64,000 nt of DNA from Paenibacillus sp. HW567 (GTDB taxonomy: Bacteria; Bacillota; Bacilli; Paenibacillales; Paenibacillaceae), in assembly GCF_000374185.1 (NCBI RefSeq), contig NZ_KB910518.1, positions 2,737,687 through 2,801,686 of the forward strand, given 5' to 3'. Of the stretch, positions 33,930-43,444 are shown in pieces. The position numbers and the translations under genes are program-made. The notes beneath the pieces were generated by a model. It had not been told where the DNA came from, did not search any database, and saw nothing but the letters and a program-made list of their open reading frames with translations. The first letter of the stretch is position 1. The number at the start of each line of letters is the position of its first letter.

Positions 33930-35588
33930 TTATTTCATCTTGCTGAGGTTGTTTTGCCATTTTTCCGTCTGGAATTTGAGCAGCTTCTCATATCCTGCGC
34001 GTTTCGCATCCTCATTGGCTTTGCTCAAGAGGCTGCTGACCTCCTCATCACTTTTTGCATACAGTGCTTTGGCAAAGACCTCCTGGTAAATATCGTTCAC
34101 AGCCGTTGCAATGGTTCCCTCCTCAGAGTCAGGGAGCGGGTCCAGATTTACGAACTCCGTAAAGTTCTTGGAAGTCTTCCAGGTGACCTTCTGCTGGGCC
34201 AGTGTCGTCCAGTTTTGTTTGTCCGGCGGGAGCTGCGCATCCATCTTGGCTTTGGTATGGTCAATGAAAGTGGTATTGCCCACCCAGTTGAAGCGGCCGA
34301 TTCTTTCTTTGTCCTTGTCACTCTGCGGCGTATTCAGCCCTTGTTCATTCAGGATCGGCACGCCGTCCGCATCGGTTTTATCCCAGTACAGACCCTGGCG
34401 TCCGAAATTCAGAATACGCTGGCCTTGATCACTTGTAACCCAATCCAGATAGGAGAATATAGCTTCCGGGTCCTTCGCGTTTTTCGTGATTACAAGCACA
34501 TTCCAGCCCAATGAGTTGTAATTGTTCGGCGTAATCTTGCCGGCATCAAGACCAGCCTTATGAATCGGCCAGATGATGTCGTAGCCTGATTCGGGATCGG
34601 CTGCGCGCAGCGCACTGTCAGCCCCCCGGCCCGGGTTCACGACATCTCCGTCCACGTAGACGGCCACCCGGCCTGTTTTGAGCTTCTCGGTGATCTGGTC
34701 GCCGGTCTGCGTGAACAGGTCCTGGGTAATCAGCTTCTCGCGGAACAGCTTGCTGGCGAACTGCATATTCTGGGTGAACACCTGATCCTCAAAAATAGAT
34801 TGCAGCGTATTGCCAACCGGATTGGCTTTGGGCAGATAAGGCTTATTCTCGGCAAAACCGCCGTACATCGTATCTATTCCCCGGCCCTTGGCCCCGACCT
34901 CAAGCGGAACCACATCGCTGTATTTCCCCTTCACCAGCTTCAGGTAGGCATAAAGCTCATCGAAGGTTTCCAGCTTCGGCGACCCCAGCTCCTTATAAAT
35001 CTTCCGGTTAATGATCCAGCCGCCGTTGCCGTTCGGGCTTGACGTGTACCAGTTCGGGAACTGGTACAGCTTGCCGTCCTCGGAGCGGAGCATGTTCAGC
35101 GTTGCGTCTCCGGCATTTTTTTTCAAATTGGGGTAACGGTCCAGATAATCATCCAGGGGAACCAGCAGGCCGGGCTGCCGCAGGCGCTCCACATTGGCTC
35201 CCCGGTCCATCATAATGAGATCCGGCAGACTGCCTGAGGCAATCATTGTGCTGAATTTGGTCTCCGCAGCGCCACTGGATTGAACCGGCGTCATTGTAAC
35301 CTTCAGGGTGTCTGCGATCCAGCTTGTCGTGGAATCCCTGCCCCACTCTTCCGTGGTATCCCAATCGTAATTGCTATAATAAGTGAAGGCGACCGGCTTC
35401 ACAGTACTTCCAATAGCTGGTGATGCGGCATCTGCAGTTGCACTGGCAGCAGCAGTCTCCGTAGCGGCAGGTTCCTTGGCAGGTTTCGCGGTTGGAGCCG
35501 CAGCATTATTTCCTCCCCCGCAACCGGCCATCAGCAGCACCGTGCACAGCACACCCGTCAGCAGTGAAAAACGTTTAGTAGACTTCAA
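33930..35588 (-). CDS. Carbohydrate ABC transporter solute-binding lipoprotein (LplA type)
   Basis: 552 residues. The lipoprotein signal ends at LLMAGC (Cys about residue 23), followed by an Ala/Thr-rich linker and a type I solute-binding fold (AFTYYSNYDWDTTEEWG; GSLPDLIMMDRGANVERL). Family members capture oligosaccharides at the cell surface. TTG start, 7 nt after GAGAGGGG. Its two permeases are directly upstream on the same strand; as usual for LplABC/YtcQ systems no ATPase gene is present, so a shared MsmX-type ATPase elsewhere is expected. Context points to manno- or galactomanno-oligosaccharides. Confidence 0.92.
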   Translation of the reverse strand: MKSTKRFSLLTGVLCTVLLMAGCGGGNNAAAPTAKPAKEPAATETAAASATADAASPAIGSTVKPVAFTYYSNYDWDTTEEWGRDSTTSWIADTLKVTMTPVQSSGAAETKFSTMIASGSLPDLIMMDRGANVERLRQPGLLVPLDDYLDRYPNLKKNAGDATLNMLRSEDGKLYQFPNWYTSSPNGNGGWIINRKIYKELGSPKLETFDELYAYLKLVKGKYSDVVPLEVGAKGRGIDTMYGGFAENKPYLPKANPVGNTLQSIFEDQVFTQNMQFASKLFREKLITQDLFTQTGDQITEKLKTGRVAVYVDGDVVNPGRGADSALRAADPESGYDIIWPIHKAGLDAGKITPNNYNSLGWNVLVITKNAKDPEAIFSYLDWVTSDQGQRILNFGRQGLYWDKTDADGVPILNEQGLNTPQSDKDKERIGRFNWVGNTTFIDHTKAKMDAQLPPDKQNWTTLAQQKVTWKTSKNFTEFVNLDPLPDSEEGTIATAVNDIYQEVFAKALYAKSDEEVSSLLSKANEDAKRAGYEKLLKFQTEKWQNNLSKMK

Positions 35589-35666
35589 ATGAGTAACCCC
35601 TCTCTAATGTTCACTTGGTGCGGCCTGCTTTCAGGCCTTTATAAGCCTCTTGCTTCAGGGTTCCTC

Positions 35667-36572
35667 CTACTCCTTGAGCGAACCAATCAGCACACCTTTT
35701 ACAAAATACTTCTGCAGAAACGGATAGACCATAATAATCGGCAGCGTGGCTACCATTGTAGTGGCCATAATCAGCGATTTGCTCGTTACCGATTGCACCA
35801 GCGCCAGCCGGTCCTGAGCCGCCGCATTGCTCCCTATTGCCTGCTGTAGCTGATCTGTTACGATATTGGAGTTGAGGATTTGCTTGAGCAGGGTCTGGAT
35901 GGGAATCAGATCGGGGTTGTTAATATAAATGCTGGCTGAGAACCAATCATTCCAATGGCCGACAGCCGTAAACAGTGACAAGGTAGCCACGACAGGCCCG
36001 GAGATCGGTAAAATGATGCGCAGCAGCACCCCAATGTGGTTGCAGCCGTCAATCCGCGCCGATTCGACCAGACCTGCCGGCAGCCCCACAAAGAAAGTCC
36101 GGAAGATGATCATGTTATACACACTGACTAATCCGGGAATAACAAGCACCCAGAACGTATCCAGCATGCCCAGCTCGCGCAGCAGCAGGAAGCTTGGAAT
36201 CAGCCCGCCGCTGAAATACATCGTAATGATGCAGAACACCATGTAAAATTTGCGTCCCATCAACTCCTGCCGGGATAAGCCATATGCCAAAATAGCCGTA
36301 AACATCACCGACAGCGTAGTCCCCACAATGGTGCGCAGGATAGAGATCAGGAAGGCGTGGCCGATCCGGCTGTCCCGGAACACCACCTCATAATTATCCA
36401 GCGTTAGACTGCGCGGCCAGAACGTGATCCCTCCAAGTGCGGTATCGGAGCCGACATTGAAGGAAATCACCAGGGAATTCCAAAAGGGGTACAGGGTGAT
36501 GAAGCCCAGCAGCAGCAGAAATGTATAGATACATGCGTGCAGTATTTTGTCTCCCGAAGACAGCCTCAACAT
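35667..36572 (-). CDS. Carbohydrate ABC transporter permease (LplC/YtcP type)
   Basis: 301 residues with six membrane helices and the EAA-like loop ESARIDGCNHIGVLLRIILP that docks the ATPase. The C-terminus (VKGVLIGSLKE) is diagnostic of the LplC/YtcP group. It forms the channel with the 320-residue permease encoded 49 nt upstream, and the binding lipoprotein follows 78 nt downstream. Confidence 0.93.
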   Translation of the reverse strand: MLRLSSGDKILHACIYTFLLLLGFITLYPFWNSLVISFNVGSDTALGGITFWPRSLTLDNYEVVFRDSRIGHAFLISILRTIVGTTLSVMFTAILAYGLSRQELMGRKFYMVFCIITMYFSGGLIPSFLLLRELGMLDTFWVLVIPGLVSVYNMIIFRTFFVGLPAGLVESARIDGCNHIGVLLRIILPISGPVVATLSLFTAVGHWNDWFSASIYINNPDLIPIQTLLKQILNSNIVTDQLQQAIGSNAAAQDRLALVQSVTSKSLIMATTMVATLPIIMVYPFLQKYFVKGVLIGSLKE

Positions 36573-36621
36573 AACCTGTTCCCCGCTTCCCCTGTCACAA
36601 TTAGAGTAGCTGTCTGTTTGC

Positions 36622-37584
36622 TTACCATAGGCTTGAGCCCATTTTTCTCGCTGCCTTGTTAGCCAGAGCTAACAGGCCGATACTGACAACTGCCTTGAAT
36701 AATCCCGCTGCCGCTGCGTAGGAGAACCGGTTGTTCAGAATCCCCATCCGGTAGACATAGGTGTCGATGACATCGGACACATCCCGCAGAATCGGATTGG
36801 TTGCCAGAATGAGAATATCCTCAAAGCCGGCATTCAGAATATTGCCCACGGCCAGAATCATGAAGATGTTAATGACCGGCCGGATGCAGGGCAGCGTGAT
36901 TAGCTGAATCTGCTTAAAGCGCCCTGCTCCATCAATGGAAGCGGCTTCATAGAGATGCGGGTCAATGCCGGCAATGGCTGCCAGATAGACAATAGCTGCG
37001 AAGCCCATCTCTTTCCAAACACCCGTTCCAACAAGGATACCCCAAAAGTATTCCGGCACCGACAGGAAGCTGATCGGCTCAGTCGTGAGATGCAGGCTCA
37101 TCAGCAGCATGTTAACGCTTCCATTATCAGTCGAAAGCATGGAGCCGACGAATCCGCCCACGATCACCCACGAGAGAAAATGCGGTAAATAGCTGACCGT
37201 CTGGATAATCCTTTTGAACAGTATATGCCGCACTTCATTGAGCAGCAGCGCCAGCAGAATCGGAGCCGGAAAACCAATGCACAGCTTCAGCAGACTGATG
37301 ACAATCGTGTTGCGCATGACCGTCCAGAAGTCCGGCGAATTGAAGAATGCCTCAAAGTGCTTCAGCCCGACCCAGGGACTGTGCAAGAAACCGCCAAACA
37401 ACTGATAATCCTGAAACGCCATCAGCACCCCGTACATCGGCAAGTAGCTGAACACAAAGACGAACAGCAGCGCCGGCACGACCATTAGCTGAATATCCCA
37501 TTGCCTGATCCACCTGGACCACCCGGTGGCCTGTTTTCCTTTCGCCCGAGTGATGAGCTTTCGTTGGATTTCCACGTCTGTCAT
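36622..37584 (-). CDS. Carbohydrate ABC transporter permease (LplB/YteP type)
   Basis: 320 residues with six membrane helices. The cytoplasmic EAA loop is EAASIDGAGRFKQIQLITLP, and the N-terminal part (LPMYGVLMAFQDYQLFGGFL) is typical of LplB. First gene of the importer unit, which is separated from the mannanase gene by 150 nt containing a copy of the shared regulatory motif (37650-37676). The importer can therefore have its own regulated promoter. Confidence 0.93.
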   Translation of the reverse strand: MTDVEIQRKLITRAKGKQATGWSRWIRQWDIQLMVVPALLFVFVFSYLPMYGVLMAFQDYQLFGGFLHSPWVGLKHFEAFFNSPDFWTVMRNTIVISLLKLCIGFPAPILLALLLNEVRHILFKRIIQTVSYLPHFLSWVIVGGFVGSMLSTDNGSVNMLLMSLHLTTEPISFLSVPEYFWGILVGTGVWKEMGFAAIVYLAAIAGIDPHLYEAASIDGAGRFKQIQLITLPCIRPVINIFMILAVGNILNAGFEDILILATNPILRDVSDVIDTYVYRMGILNNRFSYAAAAGLFKAVVSIGLLALANKAARKMGSSLW

Positions 37585-37649
37585 CCTTCCTGTTTCTTTG
37601 CTCTACATCTTCATCTTATGCAGATCGGGAAGGAGCCACTAGTACCGTG

Positions 37650-37676
37650 GTCAACGAAAAATGTGGTCCAGCAATG
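37650..37676 (-). promoter_or_regulatory. Candidate YesN operator upstream of the importer
   Basis: Minus-strand half-sites CATTGCTG and CGTTGACC start exactly 20 bp apart; the wider block matches the site before the mannanase gene over about 36 bp, including TTTTCGTTG. It lies 66-92 bp upstream of the permease ATG. Direct half-sites two helical turns apart suit an AraC-type DNA-binding domain. Confidence 0.55.
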
Positions 37677-37734
37677 AAGCGTGTATTGCGTCTGTTAAGC
37701 CGGGTACCACGGCACCCGGAAAACAACAACCGGT

Positions 37735-40700
37735 CTACTCCCCCGAAACCGTAAGCTTGATGGCCTTCACATCGTCGATATACAGCGTTCCGCTGCCCAG
37801 GGACCCGCTGCCCTGCGCCACATAGAAGGCGAATTCCTTAATGGAGCCCAGATCTATAACCCCATTGCCGCCGGTAGACCAGCCGGGGCGGGCAAAACCA
37901 GTGAAGGGAATGGTCACAAGCACTGGCGTTGTCCCTTCAATCTTGATGCTGGCTTCCCATACCTCGCCGTTCGTCTCATGAAATTGAACCGCAAGCTGCC
38001 GGTTCGAGCCATCCGGCTGCAGCCAGAACGATATGGCCTCCATGCCCGGCCATTCCTTGCCCATGCTGCGGTAGACTCCGGCATAGCCGGGATTGCCGAC
38101 GGTATAATCCAGCTTCAGCCCGTAAGTGCCGCTGTTCAGATGGTACGTGTCCAGAGTTACCGTCGCGGCATTCCCGGAGACATTGCGCTGCCATTTGGAG
38201 CGCAGGCTTCCATCCGAACCGCCGTATGCTTCAAAATCATCAATGCTATAGCTGTCCACTGGCGGAGGAATGAAGGGGCCGTTGCCTGTCTCGCCGTTAC
38301 TCAGCGCACGCGGATCACTGTATAATGCCTGAATGCTGCTGATTGAGTTTTTATCCGTCAAATACTCTGCCCATGTCATGAAATACACATAACGCGGCTG
38401 CTTCTCCCGCAGCATCTGCATATCCGGCAGCTCCCCATTCTCCCCAATGGCTATGGGCCGCCCGCCGCTGAGCTGCACAAGCTTGTTATAATACGTGTCG
38501 CGGTAATCGTTGTTGTAGATATCCATAGCCAGCACATCCACATACTCATGGCCGGGATAATACGGGGCCGAATCATACGCCCAGGAGCTTTCCGCATTCG
38601 GATTCCATACCCAGATCAGATTATCCAGCCCATGGAGATAGGTGAAGCGGTCGTACATATTCCTCCACATCTGCTTGAACAGCTCCGGCCGCGCACCCCA
38701 CCAGAAAAATTCAGCATTCATCTCATGATAAGGCCGCCATAGTACTGGAATTCCCTCGTCCTTAAGCTGTTCCAGGTATCCGGCAACCTCGTCCACCTGA
38801 GCGGCCCACTGATTGTACAGCGCTGTACCCGGGGTCACAATATCCGTCATCTGCGCCTCCGTCACATCCCCCGTGACACTCTCCCAGCCGGAGGTATTCG
38901 GGTCCATCGGCCGGATTTGGTGATACGTCAGCGTCACCATCGTGCCCGCTTGGCCTTTCGCTATCGCTTCATCAATCATGGCCTGCCGCATTGTGCTCAT
39001 ATCCCCGCCTGTATAGTAGGCGAAATCCGAACCCCATAATGCCGGATAATATCCGGTCAGCTCTGCTGCCGTCTCATACCACTGCGCAGGATGCTCGTAA
39101 TAATTATGCTGGCCCGTATAGACGGCACTCCCCACTGTGGCATACAGGCGGTCCAGCAGAGCTGCCGCTTCTGCCGACGCATTTGGATTAACCGGAGACA
39201 TGGTCCCGGTTGTTACCTGAAGCGAACTTGCAGCAGAGACAGCAGTTCCTTCACTGACGGCCTGTACCGCTATATCGTATAGACTTTGAGGTGACAGGCC
39301 CTCCAGCTTGTAGGCGTATTGCGACTGGCCCGGAACATGTGGAACCGTCAGGCTGCTCCATTCGGCTGCGGAGGTTTTTTTATATAGCAGCTTATACGCT
39401 TTTACGCCAAAAGGTCCTGTTGAAGCGACCCATGCCAATTGTGCAGATACACCATCCACAGCGCCCACCGCAAACCCCGTTGGCACACCCGGCGAAAGAT
39501 CTGCCGGCAGCTCAGGCATTTCCCCGATAAACAGTTGATCCATGAACATATCTCCGCCGCTTGAATTACCTGCATGAAGCTTCAGGTATACCGCATCAGT
39601 TACCGTCTGAATCTGCTGCTCCGAACGCGACCATGCCGCTGTACGGTTAGTATAGAGCGGATTTGAAGCGGTAGAGCCTCCCCCATAAACGTCGAGGGTT
39701 ACCGTGAAGGTACCCGGTGTACTGGTATTGAATCTGCTCCAATACGAGACGAGATAGGAAGTATCGCCTTGAGCGGGTATCTCGGCTGTTGTCAGCGCAG
39801 AATGGTTCTGCAGTTGCACCGCATATTGCCCCGAATAAGGATCATAGGTTGTGGTCTGCACCGTCCCTGTGCTCAGCGATGGAGCCACGACTCCGGTTTC
39901 GAAATCTCCGTTCAGAATTAGATTCGCTCCCGGGGTAGCTTCCAGCTCCATGACAGCATCTGAGGAATTACCGGCGGTATCCTTCGCCCGCAGCATAATG
40001 GCATACACAGAGAACGGATCGAGGTTGTTCAAAGTATAGGTGTACTCTGTAACGTTCGCCTGCTGAGGAATTGCTACTGTACTCCAATCCGGGGCATCCG
40101 CCCTTTTGTAGGACAACTGGTAGGCTTCGACACCCATGTCATCCGTGGACTCTGCCCAGACTAGCTTCAGCGAGTCCGGTTCATGCACGGTCTGCCATTT
40201 CCCCGGAGTGCTAGGACGTTCAATATCCACATTCTCCCGGATCACAGCATCATCAATGTAATAATCCTTGCTGGTGCTGTTCCAGAAGGAGAGCCGGACA
40301 TACTGCACACCGGGACCCGGCGTGTAGAGCAGTTGCCGGTACTCCCAGGCGGTAGAACCCGAGAAGTGAAGCTGCTCCTTCGTCTGTGTAGGGCCAAAAG
40401 CATCCATATCTATGACAGCATTCGTGACGCCGGTCCCGGCGAATTTGACCCACAATCCGACACGATAGGTTTTACCTTCCTGCACGGCTACTGAGGCTGA
40501 TGCGCCTCCAGTATTCCGTTTAACCTGGAGGCTTTTTGCTCCCCCATGCTTCTCGGTGGCAGTGACCACCGGACTGCCCCACTTCTCCCACCCCGTATCC
40601 CCGGCTTCAAAACCGGGATTGCTGAGCAGATTCTCGCCAGCCGCCCTGGACACGGCTGGCGGCACAACAAGCGATGCGATCAACAGTACTGCAGCGAGCC

Positions 40701-40737
40701 AACCCTGGAACCATTGCTTACCCGTTCGTGGAACCAT
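37735..40737 (-). CDS. Secreted multidomain beta-mannanase, glycoside hydrolase family 26
   Basis: 1000 residues. Signal peptide (cleavage near SRAAG), CBM4/9-like carbohydrate-binding module 35-170, fibronectin III-like domain 172-265, second CBM 270-405, second FN3 410-510, GH26 catalytic domain about 520-825, and a C-terminal CBM11-like module (SIDDFEAYGG) to 1000. The GH26 acid/base is Glu about 672 in WRPYHEMNAEFFWWG, and the nucleophile candidate is Glu about 766 in AIGENGELP. It would cut mannan backbones outside the cell; the importer and GH36 enzyme then handle the products. No SLH or sortase anchor. GGAGG before the ATG. Confidence 0.92.
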   Translation of the reverse strand: MVPRTGKQWFQGWLAAVLLIASLVVPPAVSRAAGENLLSNPGFEAGDTGWEKWGSPVVTATEKHGGAKSLQVKRNTGGASASVAVQEGKTYRVGLWVKFAGTGVTNAVIDMDAFGPTQTKEQLHFSGSTAWEYRQLLYTPGPGVQYVRLSFWNSTSKDYYIDDAVIRENVDIERPSTPGKWQTVHEPDSLKLVWAESTDDMGVEAYQLSYKRADAPDWSTVAIPQQANVTEYTYTLNNLDPFSVYAIMLRAKDTAGNSSDAVMELEATPGANLILNGDFETGVVAPSLSTGTVQTTTYDPYSGQYAVQLQNHSALTTAEIPAQGDTSYLVSYWSRFNTSTPGTFTVTLDVYGGGSTASNPLYTNRTAAWSRSEQQIQTVTDAVYLKLHAGNSSGGDMFMDQLFIGEMPELPADLSPGVPTGFAVGAVDGVSAQLAWVASTGPFGVKAYKLLYKKTSAAEWSSLTVPHVPGQSQYAYKLEGLSPQSLYDIAVQAVSEGTAVSAASSLQVTTGTMSPVNPNASAEAAALLDRLYATVGSAVYTGQHNYYEHPAQWYETAAELTGYYPALWGSDFAYYTGGDMSTMRQAMIDEAIAKGQAGTMVTLTYHQIRPMDPNTSGWESVTGDVTEAQMTDIVTPGTALYNQWAAQVDEVAGYLEQLKDEGIPVLWRPYHEMNAEFFWWGARPELFKQMWRNMYDRFTYLHGLDNLIWVWNPNAESSWAYDSAPYYPGHEYVDVLAMDIYNNDYRDTYYNKLVQLSGGRPIAIGENGELPDMQMLREKQPRYVYFMTWAEYLTDKNSISSIQALYSDPRALSNGETGNGPFIPPPVDSYSIDDFEAYGGSDGSLRSKWQRNVSGNAATVTLDTYHLNSGTYGLKLDYTVGNPGYAGVYRSMGKEWPGMEAISFWLQPDGSNRQLAVQFHETNGEVWEASIKIEGTTPVLVTIPFTGFARPGWSTGGNGVIDLGSIKEFAFYVAQGSGSLGSGTLYIDDVKAIKLTVSGE

Positions 40738-40803
40738 TTTTATCAGGCCTCCATTGGGATTTAGCCGGTGGAATTACGATGATAACATCGTCCGGCACCT
40801 CCA

Positions 40804-40819
40804 ATGTAAGCGTTTACTA
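40804..40819 (-). promoter_or_regulatory. cre-like site overlapping the mannanase -10 region
   Basis: ATGTAAGCGTTTACTA matches 15 of 16 positions of the WTGNAARCGNWWWCAW catabolite-responsive element. On the minus strand it overlaps a TATAGT -10 candidate (plus 40816-40821) and lies 67-82 bp upstream of the mannanase ATG. CcpA bound here would block transcription when a preferred sugar is present. Confidence 0.65.
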
Positions 40820-40840
40820 TAATAATCAACAAGGTACAGC

Positions 40841-40867
40841 AGCAACGAAAAGTGTGCTGCAGCAATG
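40841..40867 (-). promoter_or_regulatory. Candidate YesN operator upstream of the mannanase gene
   Basis: Minus-strand direct repeat CATTGCTG and CGTTGCTG, starts 20 bp apart. The proximal half-site lies just where a -35 box would be for the TATAGT -10 at 40816-40821, and no good -35 hexamer is present, so an activator-dependent promoter is likely. The same layout recurs at 37650 and 43231. Confidence 0.55.
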
Positions 40868-40901
40868 ATGTCCTGCTTTTATGAAAGATTTGTGTTTTTG
40901 T

Positions 40902-43160
40902 CTATGCTTTGTCTATGATCGTGGAATGAAAAGCCCCGTTCCCGCAAGATACACCAAGCAGTCCTTTGCCCCCGCTATCGAGAGTTATTCCTTTCCAGCG
41001 GACCGCGCCGAGTGTTGTCTGATTCCATGCCTCCCAGTGGACGCCGCCATCCCGGCTGCTCACCACCTGTGAGTCCGTCCCGTTCACCACCATCGGCTCA
41101 CTGGCAAGGATCAGCAGATCTTCGCCATGTTCCCCGGTACCCACGGATAATGCCGAAACATTGAAAATTTCTCCTTCAGCAGCCGGGTACAGCTTGCTCC
41201 AGCTCTGGCCGTCATCGCTGCTGCACCATAAGCCTTCCGATATAAAGCCGGCATATAGTTTACCGGGACGATTGAGGGAGTAAGCCACAGCATTCAATAC
41301 AGAAGCGGGACCGCTTTGCTGGAACGGAAGTCCTTCGCCGATGGATTCCCAGGTATCTCCACCATCAGGAGATTGCCAGATGCCCTCGGTCCATTCGCCC
41401 GCCAGAATCCGGCCTTCCCCGAAGGGGCTTGCCGCCAGCAATTGATTGGCTCCGCAAGCATTCTTGACCTGATAGACGACTACGGACAGCAGCTCGGATT
41501 CAATCCAGCGCTTCTGATGCGGCAGTTCCACTATATAAGTAGGCGGACGGAATGCCGTTTGCCGCCAGGACGCTCCTCCATCCACGGAACGGTAGATTCC
41601 GGCACCTGATGCGACTGGCCCGTCAATATAGGCATAGAAGATGCCGGAGCGCACGCCGTCTTCCCGCAAAGCCTGAACGAACAGTCCCCGGCCCAAGGTC
41701 AGCACTTCGCTGGCGCTTTTCCCATCGTCATTGCTGGCGGCAATACATGCTGTCCGGCCCCGGCCAACGAGCCCGTACAGATAGCGCCGATGGTCATCTC
41801 TCGCGATAACAATGGCTGTGCTGCCCGAATAATCGGGCAGTCCCGGCAGATCGCGGAAGCTTCGCCCTCCATCCTCTGTTACCTTGGGCGGGTGGTCCGC
41901 CATCGTGACACAGAACTTGCCCGGCTGCTGGGGAGCCGCGATTACAGCCTCCATGCAAGTGGTTTCCAGCCCCCGGAAATGCCCTGCCTGCCACGTCCTG
42001 CCGCCATCCTCACTAACGGCTACTCCGTACCAATTGGTCAGATAGAGGCGATCTTCCGTGAAACGGTCTACAATGATTTTGGAGATGGCCCAACCCGTTG
42101 CGAAAGCCCGCGACCCTCCACCGAAATGGTCCATGTACGCAGGAAAACCGCTCAAATCCTCATCCTTATGCTGCTGAAGCAGCTCCCATTGTTCGCCGCC
42201 GTCACCGGATACATACAGCGGAACCGGCGGAACATCCCGCATCTGCGGCCGCAAATCCGGGGCGGTGTAGCATCTCTGCGGCTGATGGAGGTCCCGGATG
42301 ATGGTGCCGTATCTCTGTTCACCCGGGAGCAGTCCGGTCATGGCGGGCTGCCAGGTCCGCCCGCCATCCTCGCTGCTGCGGATACCCTTCCAGATGCAGG
42401 CGGCCATTAGGCGCTGCGGATTCCGGCAGTCAAACGACAGCTCGGCAAAGCTGGGGCCTTCATGCAGCAGCATCCAAGATTCGCCGTGATCGCTGCTGGC
42501 ATACAATCTGCCTCTTTTGCCCCTGGGGTGATCCTGAAGCAGTCCAAGCACGCCTTCTTCTCCCACCTCGGCATAGTCCATGTTCAAATCGTCATCGCTT
42601 ATTGTTCCTGCATACAGCACTCCGGGAATGCCGGGATGGAAAACAACACAGCCGAACCGCTCCTCCGGCAGCGGCGTCTGCTTCCAGGTCTCCCCTTCAT
42701 CCCGGCTTATCCATAAGCCGCCAGTATAACCCCCGGCGGCTACAATCCGCTGGTCGCAAGGATCTGCGGCGATGACCTCGCCGTACATCCTTGTCGGCCC
42801 GTTGCCATAGAAGCCCATACCCGTGCAGACTTCCCGCCAGCTATGCCCGCCATCGGCGGATTTGTGTACTGAGCCGTAGAATTTACGGCTTCTCACCTCC
42901 CCGGAGCAGCGGAACAGCACCTCCGGGTTATGCGGGCTAATGGCAAAGCTCTGGACCTGGTGGTGATATGCATGGGTCAGCCCCCCGTTCCGGGTTGCCC
43001 AGCTAAAGCCCCCGTCAGAGCTGCAGAAGATCCCCGCCACATCACAGCGGGCATATAACACTCCGCTTCGAGACGGATGCTGAATCAGTCCCGTAATATA
43101 ACCGCCACCGCCCAGCGAAGCCGGGGACCAGGCATGCACCGTATTGTAACCGTTAAGCAT
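40902..43160 (-). CDS. Asp-box beta-propeller glycoside hydrolase-like protein (GH74-like), no signal peptide
   Basis: 752 residues built from repeated Asp-boxes of type SxDGGxxW (SSDGGFSW, SADGGHSW, SEDGGRTW, SVDGGASW, SPDGGDTW, SSDDGQSW), giving two seven-bladed propellers as in GH74. The N-terminus (GGGGYITGLIQHPSRSGVLY, then ARCDVAG) closely follows the GH74 start, where the DVGG Asp is catalytic. GH74 enzymes are usually secreted xyloglucanases; here no signal peptide is seen, so an intracellular oligosaccharide-acting role or unusual export is possible. ATG follows GGGAGGAGTGAATCGTC. Upstream is the third copy of the shared regulatory motif. Confidence 0.75.
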   Translation of the reverse strand: MLNGYNTVHAWSPASLGGGGYITGLIQHPSRSGVLYARCDVAGIFCSSDGGFSWATRNGGLTHAYHHQVQSFAISPHNPEVLFRCSGEVRSRKFYGSVHKSADGGHSWREVCTGMGFYGNGPTRMYGEVIAADPCDQRIVAAGGYTGGLWISRDEGETWKQTPLPEERFGCVVFHPGIPGVLYAGTISDDDLNMDYAEVGEEGVLGLLQDHPRGKRGRLYASSDHGESWMLLHEGPSFAELSFDCRNPQRLMAACIWKGIRSSEDGGRTWQPAMTGLLPGEQRYGTIIRDLHQPQRCYTAPDLRPQMRDVPPVPLYVSGDGGEQWELLQQHKDEDLSGFPAYMDHFGGGSRAFATGWAISKIIVDRFTEDRLYLTNWYGVAVSEDGGRTWQAGHFRGLETTCMEAVIAAPQQPGKFCVTMADHPPKVTEDGGRSFRDLPGLPDYSGSTAIVIARDDHRRYLYGLVGRGRTACIAASNDDGKSASEVLTLGRGLFVQALREDGVRSGIFYAYIDGPVASGAGIYRSVDGGASWRQTAFRPPTYIVELPHQKRWIESELLSVVVYQVKNACGANQLLAASPFGEGRILAGEWTEGIWQSPDGGDTWESIGEGLPFQQSGPASVLNAVAYSLNRPGKLYAGFISEGLWCSSDDGQSWSKLYPAAEGEIFNVSALSVGTGEHGEDLLILASEPMVVNGTDSQVVSSRDGGVHWEAWNQTTLGAVRWKGITLDSGGKGLLGVSCGNGAFHSTIIDKA

Positions 43161-43230
43161 GACGATTCACTCCTCCCGTTATCACTCTCTATAAGCTTAC
43201 CTTCAAGCAGCAGAACCGTGCATCCCTGTG

Positions 43231-43257
43231 AGCAACGAATTCTGCCGCCAAGCAAAG
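43231..43257 (-). promoter_or_regulatory. Candidate YesN operator upstream of the Asp-box gene
   Basis: Minus-strand half-sites CTTTGCTT and CGTTGCTC start exactly 20 bp apart, and TTCGTTG is shared with the other two sites. It lies 71-97 bp upstream of the ATG at 43160. Less well conserved in its distal half-site than the other two. Confidence 0.45.
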
Positions 43258-43335
43258 AAGGTTGAATAGCTTGCCAGTTCAGGCAGTTCAATTCACCGGA
43301 GCTTGAGCGTTTGCCCTGAACAGACGCACATGCGA

Positions 43336-43384
43336 AACAGCGGTAGCCAAGAACGAAATAATAACGTCCCAGACTACCGCTGTT
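43336..43384 (-). terminator. Stem-loop after the ABC exporter ATPase gene
   Basis: AACAGCGGTAG and CTACCGCTGTT form a perfect 11-bp stem with a 27-nt loop. On the minus strand only a short TTT follows, so it may protect RNA ends or terminate weakly. It lies 60 nt past the ATPase stop. Confidence 0.55.
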
Positions 43385-43444
43385 ATATTGAACTATCGTG
43401 TCCCGAATGTCAGAAAATATTCCCAGGTTCGGGCAACCCGCCGC

